Positions 9,818 to 23,000 of a DNA stretch of 64,000 nt are shown here, in pieces. The position numbers and the translations under genes were made by a program. The notes under the pieces are model-generated. The model had not been told where the DNA came from and searched no databases. It saw only the letters and a program-made list of their open reading frames with translations. Source of the DNA: Anthoceros angustus. Its lineage: Eukaryota > Streptophyta > Anthocerotopsida > Anthocerotales > Anthocerotaceae. Every line of letters begins with the position of its first letter. Positions within the stretch are counted from its first letter, which is position 1. Where the stretch lies: assembly GCA_010909165.1 (NCBI GenBank), contig MU008173.1, forward strand, positions 744,001 to 808,000, written 5' to 3'.

Positions 9818-12800
9818 TGTGGTGACCACATGGGTACTAGACCCCTAAAAGGAGTGTTTTTTTGTTTTGTGTTAAGTTGTGAGAATCGTGTGGAGTTGGA
9901 ATGTGAAGTAGGTTAGGAAATAAGAAAAGTCTACTAGAGCCTAGTAGGAGGAAGAGAGTCTAGTCACGATCCCGACAACCTCGGAGGGTTGGTCGCTCGG
10001 CCGGTTGTTAACACGGATGCTAGGGCCGCTAACAGACTATATGACAAAGAATCGACGGGAGCCCGCTTATGGTAGCAACCAAGTCGGAGTTATTTTCCGA
10101 TAAATTCGGAAAACCTAATTGAAAATCAAAAATATTCAACGAAGTAACGCTCCTAGTAGCAATTAAGTCCCGGAGGAGGAATATTGCAAAGAAGGCAAGC
10201 GGAGCGGCGCCACGCCTCAAGCTCGAGCGCGTGACGAGACCGGCGGCGACAGGGCGGCATGGCGGAGTCATGCACGGGCCAGGAGAAGGCCGAATCGTGA
10301 GTGGCGTCCGGGATGCGGTGTGATTGGAAGCGGGTAGAAGGCGGGTTGAGCGGTGACAAACTCTGCAGTGGGGAGCCGAGGCGCGAACGGCGATTGGTGA
10401 GGAAGCTCAAGACGCGCATGGCGGCAAGAATCGGAAGCAAGGGTTAGCACCAAATCGCAGGGTGGGAATAATCGGCAGCCCCGAAGACAGGGCGGCTCAA
10501 GGCGACGGCCGGGTACCGCAAGAACTGAGTGGGATCGAAGAGTAAGGCGGGGGCCAGGAATGCCAGGGAAAGAGGGGCGCGCACGGTAGGTGCAATGGCG
10601 CACCCTAAGGGAGCCGCGGATTAAAGGCGAAGCGCACTGTGGGGGTCACCGCAACCTGGTTGCATTCCCCGCCCTCACATATTTGAGGGGCGAATTGGCT
10701 TGAGCGAGCAGCGGCATGTTGATGGTGGTGGAATAGGGTTCCAATGTGGTGGTGCAGAATCGACGGCCAGCTCGCAATCGAGTGGGTGGTCGACGCCTGT
10801 GTCGGGGACACGAGATACCGAGGGGCAAGGCAAGACAGTGATGTAGGAGGGAGGTTGGTGGATTCAGAGAAAAATCGGGCACTCGCCACGTGAGATGGGA
10901 AGAGCCGAGCTGGACCTAGGGGATCCTTCACCAAGCGGCTAAGAAGAAATTTCGGTGAGGAGTCGACAAAAAGGACACCCCATGTGAAGGCTTGTAAGCA
11001 CCGCAGTGGCGTGTAGCCGGACACTTTACTCAGAACTCTAGGCTCGGCCAGGACAAGGAGCATGGGACCTAAGAAGAACACTCCGGGCCATTGAGGCCAT
11101 TACCACCGCCCAATGGCCCAACATGGGGCAATCGGAGAGTGAAAGCGGTTCTTGGTGGCTAAGCATCACTTGTCCTTCATGGACAAAAAGTGGTGCTGCT
11201 ACGTTCTGTAGTTGGTTCGGAATGTGATACACGAGGGGAGAAGGCCAGGAAGGCAACACGAGAACCAACCCCGCACTGGAATATTCGTTGTTCCAGGCCA
11301 TGAGAGCAAGAGGAATGTGGTGGAATAATCATTGATCCTTTCGTGAAGCCATCTCCCCAAAAGCCGCAGGAGCTGTCGCCATTGCTCCCACATTGTCTAG
11401 GGTGGAGAATGGCGGGTCACCAACAAGTTAGACCCCGAGAATGGCCGGATTAGCCAGTGATCCTGTGCTCTCAGCTCACTAAGCTAGAGCACATTCCGAC
11501 CATTTTCTTGTCTTTCTGAGGTGGTGAGAGGGTCCAAGATAGATTGGGCCAGGATGTTCTATGACACAGCATGCAGGGAGAGGGACCACTTGACCCTACC
11601 ATCACCCAGTCCCTCAGCTCTATCTCCCTTCTTAATCCACGTTTTTGACCATGCCAAGTTGCTGGAGGGGATGGAGATGGTCTCAGTCTTCCATGCCTGG
11701 AGGCCGGTGTTTGAAAGAAGGAAGCCCAAAGAGGAGTCAGAGGAAGAGGCCATCTCCAAAGGGCACCGGGAGTGAAGAAGTCCAAGTGTCCATGAAGAGG
11801 AATGTGGCGCTAAGGTATCACGTGTTGCTAACAGCAACCGGAGTTGCTAAGACCCCAACAGCACCAAGAGAGGTCGGCCGAGCAACAGGGACTCCAACCA
11901 CTCCTAGAGCCACAAGAGCACGACGGGAACTCCCCGACAAGACAAGGAAAGGCCGGGCAGCACTGGGCCTCAGGAGCCTGGGGAAACCACAGTCAGGAGG
12001 AATCAGCCCAACCTTGGGCACCCGAGTGACCGAGAAAGTCACCACTGCTCAAGGGTGACCTCAAGTATACCCCAAGTGGTCGGGGCCATACAGATAGGAA
12101 GGAGGAACCCATCCCGAAGGTTTGGGGCCTAACATCACCACCGCAAGAGCCGGGTCTCAATATGGCACGCACTGGTGAGATGGAGGACATAGCTCGGTCC
12201 TCTCTTGTTAGGTTTACAGCAGCAGGGGGAACTGGGGAGCAAAGGAGCTCCAGGAATGAAGCAGAGAAGGAGGTCTTGGAGGGACGCCTAGGTAGCATGG
12301 AAGCGGAATTAAGGAAGGTCCAGAAGAGTTGCATGAAGACCAAGGATCAGAAACCCTCATGGTTCACTCTCCTGACGCACAAAGCACCATAGGGGAGCTG
12401 AGAATGTCATCTCGCATGCAAGTTCAGCCAAACATGGATGCGCGCCACAAGAAGGAGAGGGACGAGGCAAGGAAAGGTGGAAAGAGGCCAAGAGGGCTGG
12501 ATTGCAAGAGAGCCACCGTGGAAGATGCGGAGCCTCCATGGAAGAATCTGTCGAGTTAGCAATGCCGAGGAGGTTGCTAAGCAACCGCCGGCCGCTGCTA
12601 AGGAAGCAACCTGCACTGCTAAGGGAGCAACAGGCTCCAAGACCAGAGCTACAACAAGGAAGAAGGGGGCAACAGAAGACCAGGAGGAGGACAAACAGGC
12701 CAGGGGGGAGCGGGTAAGCACCGCCTAAGAAGTCTAACTTCCCAATGGTGCATTAGATTGAGGGATGCTTATCAAGATAACCATGTGCCTGGATTCTCCT

Positions 12801-14464
12801 TGGCTGGAGAGAAGATTGTCTCCCTGAAAGTTTATGTTGTTGTGGGCACAGGGGGGACATGGAGGTACTTGATCCATGCCTTGACGGGCACTGGATCCTA
12901 CCTATGGGTTGGATTCTTAAGGAGGAAACTCTCAGCCGACCCATCCAGGATTCAAGAGCTCACCGAGGAGGAGTACCAGACTATGCGGCGAGCACAAGAG
13001 AGAGAGGAGTCCAGCCTGAGGAGGTAGAGATTTTATGGGAGAGATTGCCCAACCAGCCAAGAGGGAGGAGAGCAAGAGGAGAACATGGGGCTAGGCGCCT
13101 AGGAGGCCTGTGAGAGGTAATAGGGTAAGTGGCCTAAATAGCTAAAGGCCCATGTGTTATAGATCAAAATCTTATCCTCTCATAGTGGATGAATAGATAG
13201 GCCTCTAGGATTGGTAGGCTAAGACCGATTGGTTTGGCAAGCACCAAGCCGCGGGTCGATCTTGGGTATAAGAGGCACCTCTTGATGAAATGTAAGCAAT
13301 GTTGGCCTAAGTCTTGGTGTTTGAGCACGGGTTTGGGAGGGTTCCGATCCAAAGGTCAGTAAGTCTAGCACCGCCCTCCGCCAGGGGAGTGAGAAGACTA
13401 CTGTTGCCCAGATCCGTGGCCGATCCGCAAGGGTGGTGGAAAGCAAGGAGGGAGCCTTGAGGTCTCCTTGGAGGAGTCCTCAAGGTCAAGAGGAAGGGGT
13501 TGTGAAGCCGGGAGGTCGCCCTCCTTACTCTCATCTCTGCAGTCTAGTACTCACCTTGTGTTTAAGTTTTTCAGTGTGCAGAGAGAAGAAGACAAGGGAG
13601 CCTGTGTGTGGAAGAGGAAGTCAAGTGAGTTGGAGTGGGGCTTGTGTGTTGGAAAATGAGAGGAAAAGTGAACTGTGAGAGAAGTGGAGAATGCCGGACA
13701 TGGAGAGTGATTGGCTGTTTGAGAGGAGTAAGAAGGATGGAGAAGTCTGTAAGTGATTTGTGTTGTCAAGAAGAGTCAGTGAGTGGAGGTTGAAGATCCC
13801 GTGAGTGGATGAGACGGAATGAGAGAACAAGAAGTATTTTGAGAGTTGGTGAAGGGCTGGACGGATGAGAACCTTGTAAGGACTGGAGAGGCCGTGAGTG
13901 AAAGTGGAGATTGAATGGGGCGTGAGGTGTGAGAACAAGGAGAGTTGAAGAGAGCTGGGAAACTTGGAGAGTGTGGGTGAGAACCCTGGAGAGGTTGAGA
14001 GCCGGGGGTCGGGAAGGTGAGCTGAAAGGGGAGGAGGCAAGGAAGTCTAAGAAGTGCTGCAAGAGTGAGAAAGAGTGAGGAGCAGAATCCCGATTGGTGG
14101 ATCTAACTTGTGGATGAAGAGAGAGAGAGAGAGGGTTTATCCACTTGATCCTGGGACCCATTCTATTAATAGCCGACCGATCCCAAGGTGGACCTCCGCT
14201 AAAAATAGAGGGTGGTTGCTGGTTAGCAACCGGGTCTGCTAAGGTAGCATACAGGTCGCGTGGCTAAGATAGCCTGTGTCCGAGTTGTTAGGATAGTAGC
14301 CGTCTCAGAATCGCTAGATGTTTGGTGTGTCCGTGTTTGGTTGGATTTTATGTTTTGGTTGTCTTGACACGAAATCACTCCCTTGGGTACGAATCTCAAG
14401 TCTACAACGATAAAGAGGGTAAATGTGGCCTTTGTGACCACTTGGTTTAGAAAATCACTCCACA
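9818..14464 (+). mobile_element. LTR 2 of the Ty3/gypsy array (4647 bp)
   Basis: Same TGTGG and CCACA termini as the other LTRs. It is about 430-560 bp longer than they are because of one extra block at about 13620-14030, which is purine-rich and nearly free of C on this strand. The other three LTRs go straight from the sequence before this block to the sequence after it. Confidence 0.75.
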
Positions 14465-14555
14465 TTTTGGCGCCGGGAGTGTCATTGTTGTCAAGACCTT
14501 AGAGTAGACTAACCTTGTCTAGTAGTGTATTGGGAGTCTTGAGTGTGATACATGG

Positions 14556-16110
14556 ATGCTACCCATTGAGTCCGAAAGTTCACACCGTGAAGAGAAGACT
14601 CAAAGAAGAAGACAACGCTGCCGTGAGCGAGGGGCGAAGGGCCGCAGCATCGAGAGCCGAGGAGAGCACAAGAAGCAACGCACTGCCGAGGAGCCAAGAA
14701 GCAAGCAACAGTCAGGACCGGATGACCCATCCTTGTCTTCCGACCTCCGCGGTCGAACTTGTGCTGTGAACTCAAGAACTTTTGGATGCGCTACAGAGAT
14801 CCTTAGACCAACAATCGCGTCGGGATAGTGACGACGCCATGGCGGCGATTTCCGCCTTTTGCAATAACTACTACCATACCCACCGTATGGAGAGAAGAAG
14901 GTATGAAGATCCGTTTGTTGAACGCTTTGAGCAACTAACCATTGCAAATCGTGAACTGGGATGCAGATTCACTCTTCTACGGAGTTCTTCATGAGGGCCG
15001 CCAAGTGGTACAAGAGGGAGTACCAAGGCACCTCAAAGAACCTTCAACGAATCAAGAAAGCCTTTTGTGAGAGGTTCAGGGAATAGATGTAGAAGGCTAC
15101 GTGTTGTCAAAGTTGGAGTTTTTGAGGAGAAGAAGGAAGGAGACCTTGCAAGCTTATGTTGAGAGGTTTCTTAACTTGCGATCGTAGTGGTCCTCACACC
15201 ACATGTGCCATTCGGTGGTTGCTAAGGGGTTAGATCCCGAGATGGGCCGACATGTGAGGTCAAGCGGAGAAAGACGAGACAAGGCCATCAAGGCGGCACT
15301 CAACTACGAAGAATCCAACTCCTTGGACAAGAAGAAGCACAAGAAGGAAAAGAGCAAGAAGAAGAAGTCCAAGCGAGGGAAGAAGGACAAGGGATCTTCG
15401 TCGGAGGAAGAATCTTCAGGAGAGTGACTCCTCTCAAGACTCAGACTGGAGGACTCTTCCTGAGGATGGCAAGACGGAGGAAGAATCCTCAAAGACGCAG
15501 GAAGAAGAAGAAGGTTGGCGCTAAGAAGAAACCAGAGGCTCGAGGATCAAGGGAGCTGGCTGTATAAACAAGAGGTTAGTGCTAAGAAGGAAGTGGAACA
15601 AGTCAAGAGGGAGGCTGAAGTCAATAAGAAGGTGCAACAAAGAAGAAATGAAGATGGAGGAAATGATGAGCAAATTCGAGAAGTTTCACCTCAACGCCGT
15701 GGAAGGAGCATGAGAAGAGGAGAGTCAGATCCAAAGTTTTGTTCCTGCTGGTGGCCAGCCAGCCACACTAAGTCCAACTGTGGCCAAGGTGCACATGCTC
15801 GCCACGAGGAGGAGGAAGAGGATCGCTGGAGGATACCTACCGATCCGTGGAGGTTTCCAGGACAACAAGACTCAAGACCGCCCATCCATCGAAAATTCCA
15901 TGGCATTCGAATAAACAAGTGCCTGTGGTTGCTAACCAAGTGGTTCGGTTACAACCGTAGGGGCTTTGGTCATTATGCAAATAGCTGCATCACAAAGACA
16001 GCCAATGGTGACTACGAACTACCGTGCAAGACCGCAAACAATGGTCATGTAGCGGGAGTGTCACTTGCCCAAACCGAGGAAGACTGCTCAATTGCTCAAC
16101 CACCGCGATG
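14556..16110 (+). pseudogene. gag: gag remnant, unit 2
   Basis: It opens with MLPIESESS at 14556. A 74-codon open piece (15203-15427) covers the lysine-rich linker, and a 198-codon open piece (15515-16111) covers the RNA-binding end. In the latter, C-X-C, then H-X-KSNC and later GFGHYANSC (about 15962-15990) look like two partly preserved CCHC-type zinc knuckles. It is the best-preserved gag of the three but is still frameshifted upstream. Confidence 0.72.
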
Positions 16111-17499
16111 AGTTCGAAGCAGCATCCTAAGGAGCCGCGTGCCCATGCACGTGGAGGATGCCCATGGTCGCTTTGGGAGGATGGAAGCCATGGTGGGGAG
16201 CTAGATGGACTGGGGGTGGAGGAGACTATTACGGAGAGGTCAGCAGCCATGGTCAGGCGCACTAGGAATGAAAAGCTAGGAGGAAGTCATGGAAGAAGAA
16301 GAGACGAGGTGGAATCACCACAAAGTCTCAAGAGAGCACTCCAAGCCCGGAGGGAACGGATCTAGAGGAGACACTTGAGAAGGAGAACCCCGAAGGAAGA
16401 ATCAAGGAGTGAATCGCCTGGGGCCATGCCGAGAAAAGAAGTTCCAAGAAAGGGAGAGGAAACCCGAGTTTCCACCGGACGCCGGAAGTCATGGAGATGA
16501 TAGAGGAGGAATTGATGACCGCCGAGCTCGTGATCTCGAGACCTCGCAGCAACCGCCGCTGCGGCAACCGTTGTTAAGCAAGCACGGTTGCTAAGGGAGC
16601 AACCGCGAAGAAGGAGGGATCGAGGACCATTTAACCTTGCCGAAGCCATCATGGATCGCAGCTTTGCTATCACGCTTGGTCAACTATTGAAGGACAACCC
16701 GGCAGTGCAACAAGTTCGGAGGGCCTTGCAAGAAGCGCAACCCAAGAGGAAGAGGCGATGCCAAGGGACCCCTACAACAACCTAGTGTCCATGATAGACC
16801 GGCTGAGATCGGCCGGCCGTCAAGTTCCCCGGTTCCCGGATCCGGTGAACATCATGACGGGACATAAGCATACCACCAAGGTGAGATTGGCCGAGACATC
16901 AAAAATGTCATGGAGAATCAAGGAGGACATCATAGGACCCCTCAGATGGCTCAAGATGCAAGATGACTTGGGGAGGAAGGAAGTGGCTTTTAAGCCAATG
17001 GATTGGGGACCAAGACAAGAAAAGGAATAATTTGTTTGAGTTGGAGCAGTGGATACCCACTGTGGGGAGACTCCTACAAGAACGGAAGGATACACCGGAG
17101 AAACATCCGACTGGAGGAAGGGAATCGACAAATTTCCTTTTGCACATATCGCATGGTGGGATGAGGAGGAAGAGGGAGGATATCCCTTACTCCCTCAATT
17201 TGGTGGACCGCTGGGTTCATGGAGGACGCACTGGCCAAGAACTGCTATAACGAGGCTAAGGAAGCAACACAAGGCAGAGGGAACGAGGACTGCAACAGTC
17301 ACAAGAGAGCCAGATCATCTGATTCACCTCCGAGGACCTATTTAGGAGTGGGCATGAGGAAGAGGACCTCGTGAACCGGAGGAAGGGTTTGGTGAGAGTT
17401 CAAGACCCGTGGAGCGAGAATGGGCGGATTAGAGGGAGGTGTATTGCCGAAGGTGCTGAAGTTTGCACGATACCGGAACCAGCGGAAGAAGGAATGAAA

Positions 17500-18740
17500 C
17501 AGTGCCGAGTTCATCGACGTGTTTGCTCGAGGTGATATGAAGGGATTCCCAAGAAGTGGGGAGCATAGGATCGATTTGGAGCCGTGAGCGACTCCGGCGA
17601 ATTCCCCAATACAAGCTGAACCCAAAGTACTCATCAAGGTGAAGGAGCAATTTTGAATTGTAAGGCGACGCCATCTATCCAATCGAACACGGAGTGTGGC
17701 TCCGATGGTTCAAGAAGTACCGGAAAGATTCGAGTATGCCAAGACCGGAGGAAGCTCAACAAAGCAACCAAGAAGGACCATTTCCTCCGCCATTCATCGA
17801 CAACATCCGGATTTGGTGGTCGGAAGATGTGTTACTGTTTGACCTGCACTGGGTACAATCACCGCACTTGAGGGAGAGTGACTGGCCTCAAGCCTTCACA
17901 ACGGATTGGGGACCTTCGCCACAAGAGAGTGCGCTCGGATTGACGGGAGCGTTCCTTCCTTCATGCGAGCATGGTTGAGATCTTCAAGGAGTATCTCCAC
18001 AAGTTCATGGAGGTATTCCTAGATGATTTTGTGTGTTTGGGAGTGTGGAGGAGCACCGGATCACTGCTTGGCGAGGTGTCGTGAAACTCAACTTTGCCTA
18101 CATCCCGAGAAATGCTACTTTGGCATGCGGAGGGATTTTGTTGGGGCACGTAATTTCACGGCATCGGGTTGATCCATAAGGTGAAGATGATTGTTGCCCC
18201 AAAGCTCCAACAACTCTCAAGGAACTCCGGGGTTTCCTTGGCATGGTGGGCTACTACCGACGTTTTGTGCCTAACTTTGCTAGGAGGGCTGCTCACTTGA
18301 CCAGCTTGTTGAGGAAGGACCAAGAGTGGAACTGGACAGCTGAGAGGGAGGCAGCATTTCAAGATTTGAGGACCACGTTGGTAACAGCCCCAACCCTCAA
18401 GGGACCGGACTGGAACAAGAAGTTCCATGTGTACGTGGATGTTTCCGCCTTCGCCATTGGTACAGTCTTGAGCCAGCGGGATGACAAGAAGAGGGACTAC
18501 CCAATCTACTACGCAGGACGGCAACTCACCGATGCGGAGCGCAAGTACACAACAACTGAAAGGGAAGCCCTTGGGATGGTGTATTCAGTAAGGAAGTTTC
18601 GTCATTATCTCCTCTCCTATGAGTTCGTGTTCCATGTTGACCATTTTGCTCTCAAGCATCTTGTCAACAAGGCGGATCTTCGGTCGCATAGCTCGCTTGG
18701 ATCTGCTGCAAGAGTTCACATTCACGGTGGAGACACGTGA
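17500..18740 (+). pseudogene. pol: Reverse transcriptase and RNase H remnant, unit 2 (best preserved)
   Basis: The RT palm motif F-L-D-D-F is at 18016-18030. From 18243 to 18740 one frame is open for 165 codons: MVGYYRRFVPNFARRAAHL (RT connection), then the RNase H domain with FHVYVDVSAFAIGTVLSQ (first catalytic aspartate), TTEREALGMVYSVRKFRHYL (catalytic glutamate) and FVFHVDHFALKHLV. This arrangement is diagnostic of Ty3/gypsy pol. Upstream of 18243 the RT is split between frames. Confidence 0.85.
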
Positions 18741-19059
18741 GGAGGAAGCATGTGAATGACTACTTGTCTCGCTTGAAGACGGAGAAGGTGGAGCGATCAA
18801 GAAGATCATTTTCGGATGAAGCTTTGGAGGAGGATGAGGAGAGTGCTAGGCCCAATGCCAAGTTGATCGAAACGGAGGTACAGCCAAATGAGAAGGGAGG
18901 GAGAAGTTTTGTGCCACCTATGAGGAGGTCTTTCGCTTTTAGCAATGTCGATACCAATGCCACACAAGAAGAGAGGTTGTTCCTATACTCCGCACTGCTG
19001 TTAAGCGAGACAAGCCGCATGGTAGGGCCGATGGAGTTGAGAGGTTGTGGGTCAAGGAT

Positions 19060-19830
19060 GGTCAAAAGGACCGGCCTTGCTGCATGAGGAGGAGGCCGGA
19101 GGTCACTACGCCGCCAACGTGACTGTAAGAAGATCTTGGAGGTGGTATTGGTGGCCAACCTTGCACCGATGCTAGGGAGTTCATCAAGCTGCCAGATGCA
19201 TGTCAAAGGGTTGAAGCCAACCAGACCACACAAGGGCCATTGGTCCCTATCCTAGCCTTGGCGCCTTTGAGAAGTGGGGATTGACTCCGATTCACCCAAG
19301 ACCAAGGGAGCCAATCAATATATTCGTAGCAACGGATCACTGCGCATGGTGGAAGCTCAAGCCTTGCCCGTGGACACAGAAATGTGGTGGCTGTGTTCTT
19401 GTTTGAGCACATCACAAGGTACGGTGCCCGCTGGAGTTGGTTAGCGTGGGTACCCATTTCATCAACGAGGTGATCTCACACATGGTGAAGTACTTCAACA
19501 TCAGCCAGGAAGACCACCCCTACAACCCCAAGGCGAATGGACTCACGAGAAAGCTAATGGATTGCTGTGATCCTCAACAAGTTAACCATCACTACACCTA
19601 CGATTGGGACCGGAAGCTTCACTCCAGGGCGAGTATGGACTGAGAAGGTGACCACAATGCACTCTACTACCTCACCTATGGGCACTCACCACCATGCCCA
19701 TTGAGTTTGAAGTGCCAACGTTGAGAGTCCAAGAGCATAAGAGGATGACGGTGGAGGAGAGCCATGGAGAGGCTCATAGGCTTTGTTCAGACATGGAGAA
19801 GGAACAAGCCTTGGCAGCCCTGTAATAACG
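19060..19830 (+). pseudogene. pol: Integrase remnant, unit 2
   Basis: Fragments run in order: the AGGHYAAN block (near 19095), FEKWGLT (about 19265), VATDH (about 19325) and the 68-codon open piece 19437-19643 with GTHFINEVISHMVKYFNIS and YNPKANGLT. The glutamate expected after NGLT falls at an indel, and the aspartate before GTHF is again missing. Confidence 0.75.
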
Positions 19831-20065
19831 CCCAAGAGAAGAGGAAGGAATGGCATGACCTAAGTCAAAAACAAGAGTACGTTGGGGACTTGGCGTGAGA
19901 TGATGTACATACTGAAGTCTGCATCTTAGATGGATGGGTCCCTGCTGGTGCAAGTGTTCGACAATGGATCCATACACGCAGAACTTGATGGATTCTGCCA
20001 ACCGTGGTCAATGGTTGGTGAAGAAGTATTAATAAGTTGGGACGCCAACAAATGAGAAGGGAGTA

Positions 20066-23000
20066 TGTGGTGACCACATGGGTACTGCACCCCCGAAAGG
20101 AGTGTTTTTTTGTTTTGTGTTTAAGTTGTGAGAATCGTGGAGTTGGAATGTGAAGTAGGTTAGGAAATAAGAAAAGTCTACTAGAGCCTAGTAGGAGGAA
20201 GAGAGTCTAGTCCTCGATCCGACAACCCTGAGGGTTGGTCGCCGACCGTTGTTAACGGATGCTAGGGCCGTTGCTAAGACTGCTATGTGAACCGAGGAGC
20301 TCTTGCTATGGTAGCAACCAAGTCGGAGTTATTTTCCGATAAATTCGGAAACCAATTGAGCGAAATCATTGGAAAATACGAACGAAGTAACGGGGTCCTA
20401 TAGCAATTAAGTCCAAGGAGGAATATTGCGCGAAGATGAGACGGCGCCGCCGCCCGCTCGAGCGTGTGGGACGGTGGAGCAACGCCGGACACAAGGGCGT
20501 GGCACGAGTCGCGAGCACGCCGAAGCGCAGAGAAGGAATCGTTGATGGCGGTGTCCGGGATGCGAGGAAGCGGAGGAGGCCGAGCTGAGAGGCGGCTACG
20601 CGTAGGGGAGCCGAGGCGCGAACAAGGATTGGTGAGGAGCTCGCGCGTGGCCAGCAAGCAGGCAGCCGCCCAGGGTGTGGAATAATCGCCGAGCAGCCTG
20701 AGAAGCCGGGCGGCGGTGCGGCAGGTACCGCAAGAAATCGAGAGCGGGTGGCAGGGCGTAAGTGGGCAGAATTGCCACAGAAAGAGGGGGCGTGCACGAG
20801 GTAGGGTGCAAGGTGGCACGCACCCCAAGGGAGCTGCGGATTAAGGGCGAGACGGCGCACTGGGGGTCACCGTCAACCGTGGTTGCGGATACTTTTCCCC
20901 GCACCTCACATATTTGAGGTGGAAGGCGGGCTTGAGCGGGAGCAAAGTGGCATGGATGGGAATCGAGGGGTTCCACCTGTGGTGTGGAGTGGCGTGGTGT
21001 GTGGGTGGCCGACGCGCGTGTCGTGGGGACACGGAGATACCAAGTAGGGGCAAGGCCGAGGCCTGTGATGTAGGAGGGAGGTTGTGATTCCAAAGAAAAT
21101 CCCGTGGCACCCCGCCACCGTGGAGATGGGTACGAGGAGGTGCAGCTACTCCCTAGGGGATCCTTCAATTAAGAAGAAATTGAGTGAGGAGTCGACTAAA
21201 AAGGCGACACCCACATAAGGCTTGTGGGGAAGCATGCAGGGCGGCCGGACACTTTGCGCCTGAACTCTAGGCTCGACGTGACAAGGAGCATGGGACCTAA
21301 GAAGAACACCGTGGCCATTGAGGCCATTACACATCGCCCAATGGCCCAACATGGGGCACCGGAGAGTGAAAGCGGGTCTTTTGGTGGCTAAGCATCACTT
21401 GTCCTTCATGGACAAAAAGTGGTGCTACAAGCCGTAGTTGGTTGGAATGTGTGACATGAGGGAGAAGGCCAGGGAAGGCAACACGAGAACCAACCCCGCA
21501 GAATATATTCTTCCAGTCTGTATGAGAGGCCAAGAGGAATGTGGTGGAATAATCATTGATCCTTTCGTAGCCGCCATCTCCCCAAAAGTCAGGAGAGGCA
21601 CAAGCCGCCATTGCTCCCACATTGTCTAGGGTGGAGAATGGCTCACCAACAATTAGACCCCGAGGGCCGGATTAGCCAGGATCCTGCTCAGCTCACTAAG
21701 AAGCTAGAGCACACGACCATTGTCTTTCTATGAGGTGGTGAGAGGGTCCAAGATAGATTGGGCTAGGATGTTCTATGACACAAGATGTGAGAGGGACCAC
21801 TTGACCCTACCATCACCCAGCCCAGCCTATCTCCCTTCTTAATCCACACCATGCCAAGTGTGGGAGGGATAGAGATGGTCTCACCTTTCCATGCCCGGAG
21901 GCCGTGTTTGAAAGAAGGAAGCCCAAAGAGGAGTCGGAGGAAGAGGCCATCTCCAGTGGCACCGGGAGTGAAGATGAGAAGTCCAAGTGTCCATGAAGAG
22001 GAATGTGGCGTTAAGTACCATGGCTAACAGCAACCGGAGTTGCTAAGACCCCAACAGCACCAAGAGAGGTCGGGGAGCAACAGGGACTAACCACCCTAGA
22101 GCCACAAGAGCAGACGGGAGCTCACCGATGACAGACAAGGAAAGGCTGAGGGGCCCGCAGGAGCTGTGGAAACCAGTCAGGAGGAATCGCCCAACCTTGG
22201 GCACGCCGATGATCCGAGAAAGTCACCACTGCTCAAGGTGACCTCAAGTATACCCCAAGTGGTCGCAGGGAGAGTCACCATGAGATAGGAAGGAGGGAAC
22301 CCATCCCGAAGGTTTGGGGCCTAACATCACCCCGCAAGAGCCGGTCTCGGCACGCTAGGAGATGGAGGACCGATAGCTCGGTCCTCTCTTGTTAGGTTTA
22401 CAGCAGCAGGGGAAGCAACAGGGGAGCAAAGGAGCTCCAGGAATGAAGGAGAAGGAGGTCTTGAGGGACGCCTAGGTAGCATGGAAGTAAATAGGAAGGT
22501 CCGAGAAGAGTTGCAGCGAAGACCAAGGATCGTGAAACCTCATGGTTCCTGACGACAAAGCACCATAGGGGAGCCGCAATGTCATCTCGATGCGCAAGTT
22601 CAGCCGAAACTGGATACTGGGCGCCAAGAAGGAGAGGGACGAGGCAAGGAAAGGTTGGAAAGAGGCCAAGAGGGGATTGCAAGGAGAGCCACCGTGGAAG
22701 ATGCGGAGCTCCCATGGAAGAATTGCCGAGTTAGCAGCCCGAGGAGGTTGCTAAGCAACCGCCGGCCGCCGCTAAGGAACACCTGCACCCTGCTAAGGGA
22801 GCAACAGCTCCAAGACCGAGCTACACAAGGAAGAAGGGGCAAAAGACCTGTGAGGAGGACAACAGCTGGGGGAGCGGTAAGCACCGCCTAAGAAGTCTAA
22901 CTTCCCAATGGTGCATTAGATTGAGGGATGCTTATCAAGATAACCATGTGCCCGGATTCTCCTTGGCGGAGAGAAGATTGTCTCCGAAAGTTTATGTTGT

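Larger units (their letters stand above)
14465..20065 (+). mobile_element. Internal region 2 of the Ty3/gypsy array
   Basis: 5.6 kb between LTR 2 and LTR 3. Domain order is as in unit 1. The primer binding site at 14468 is shortened: the CTG-containing middle is absent. This unit has the longest uninterrupted pol piece (18243-18740). The stretch at about 16100-17440 holds partial frames, such as one with DLGRKEVAFKPMDW (about 16965), that are conserved in all units and that I could not assign. Confidence 0.85.
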
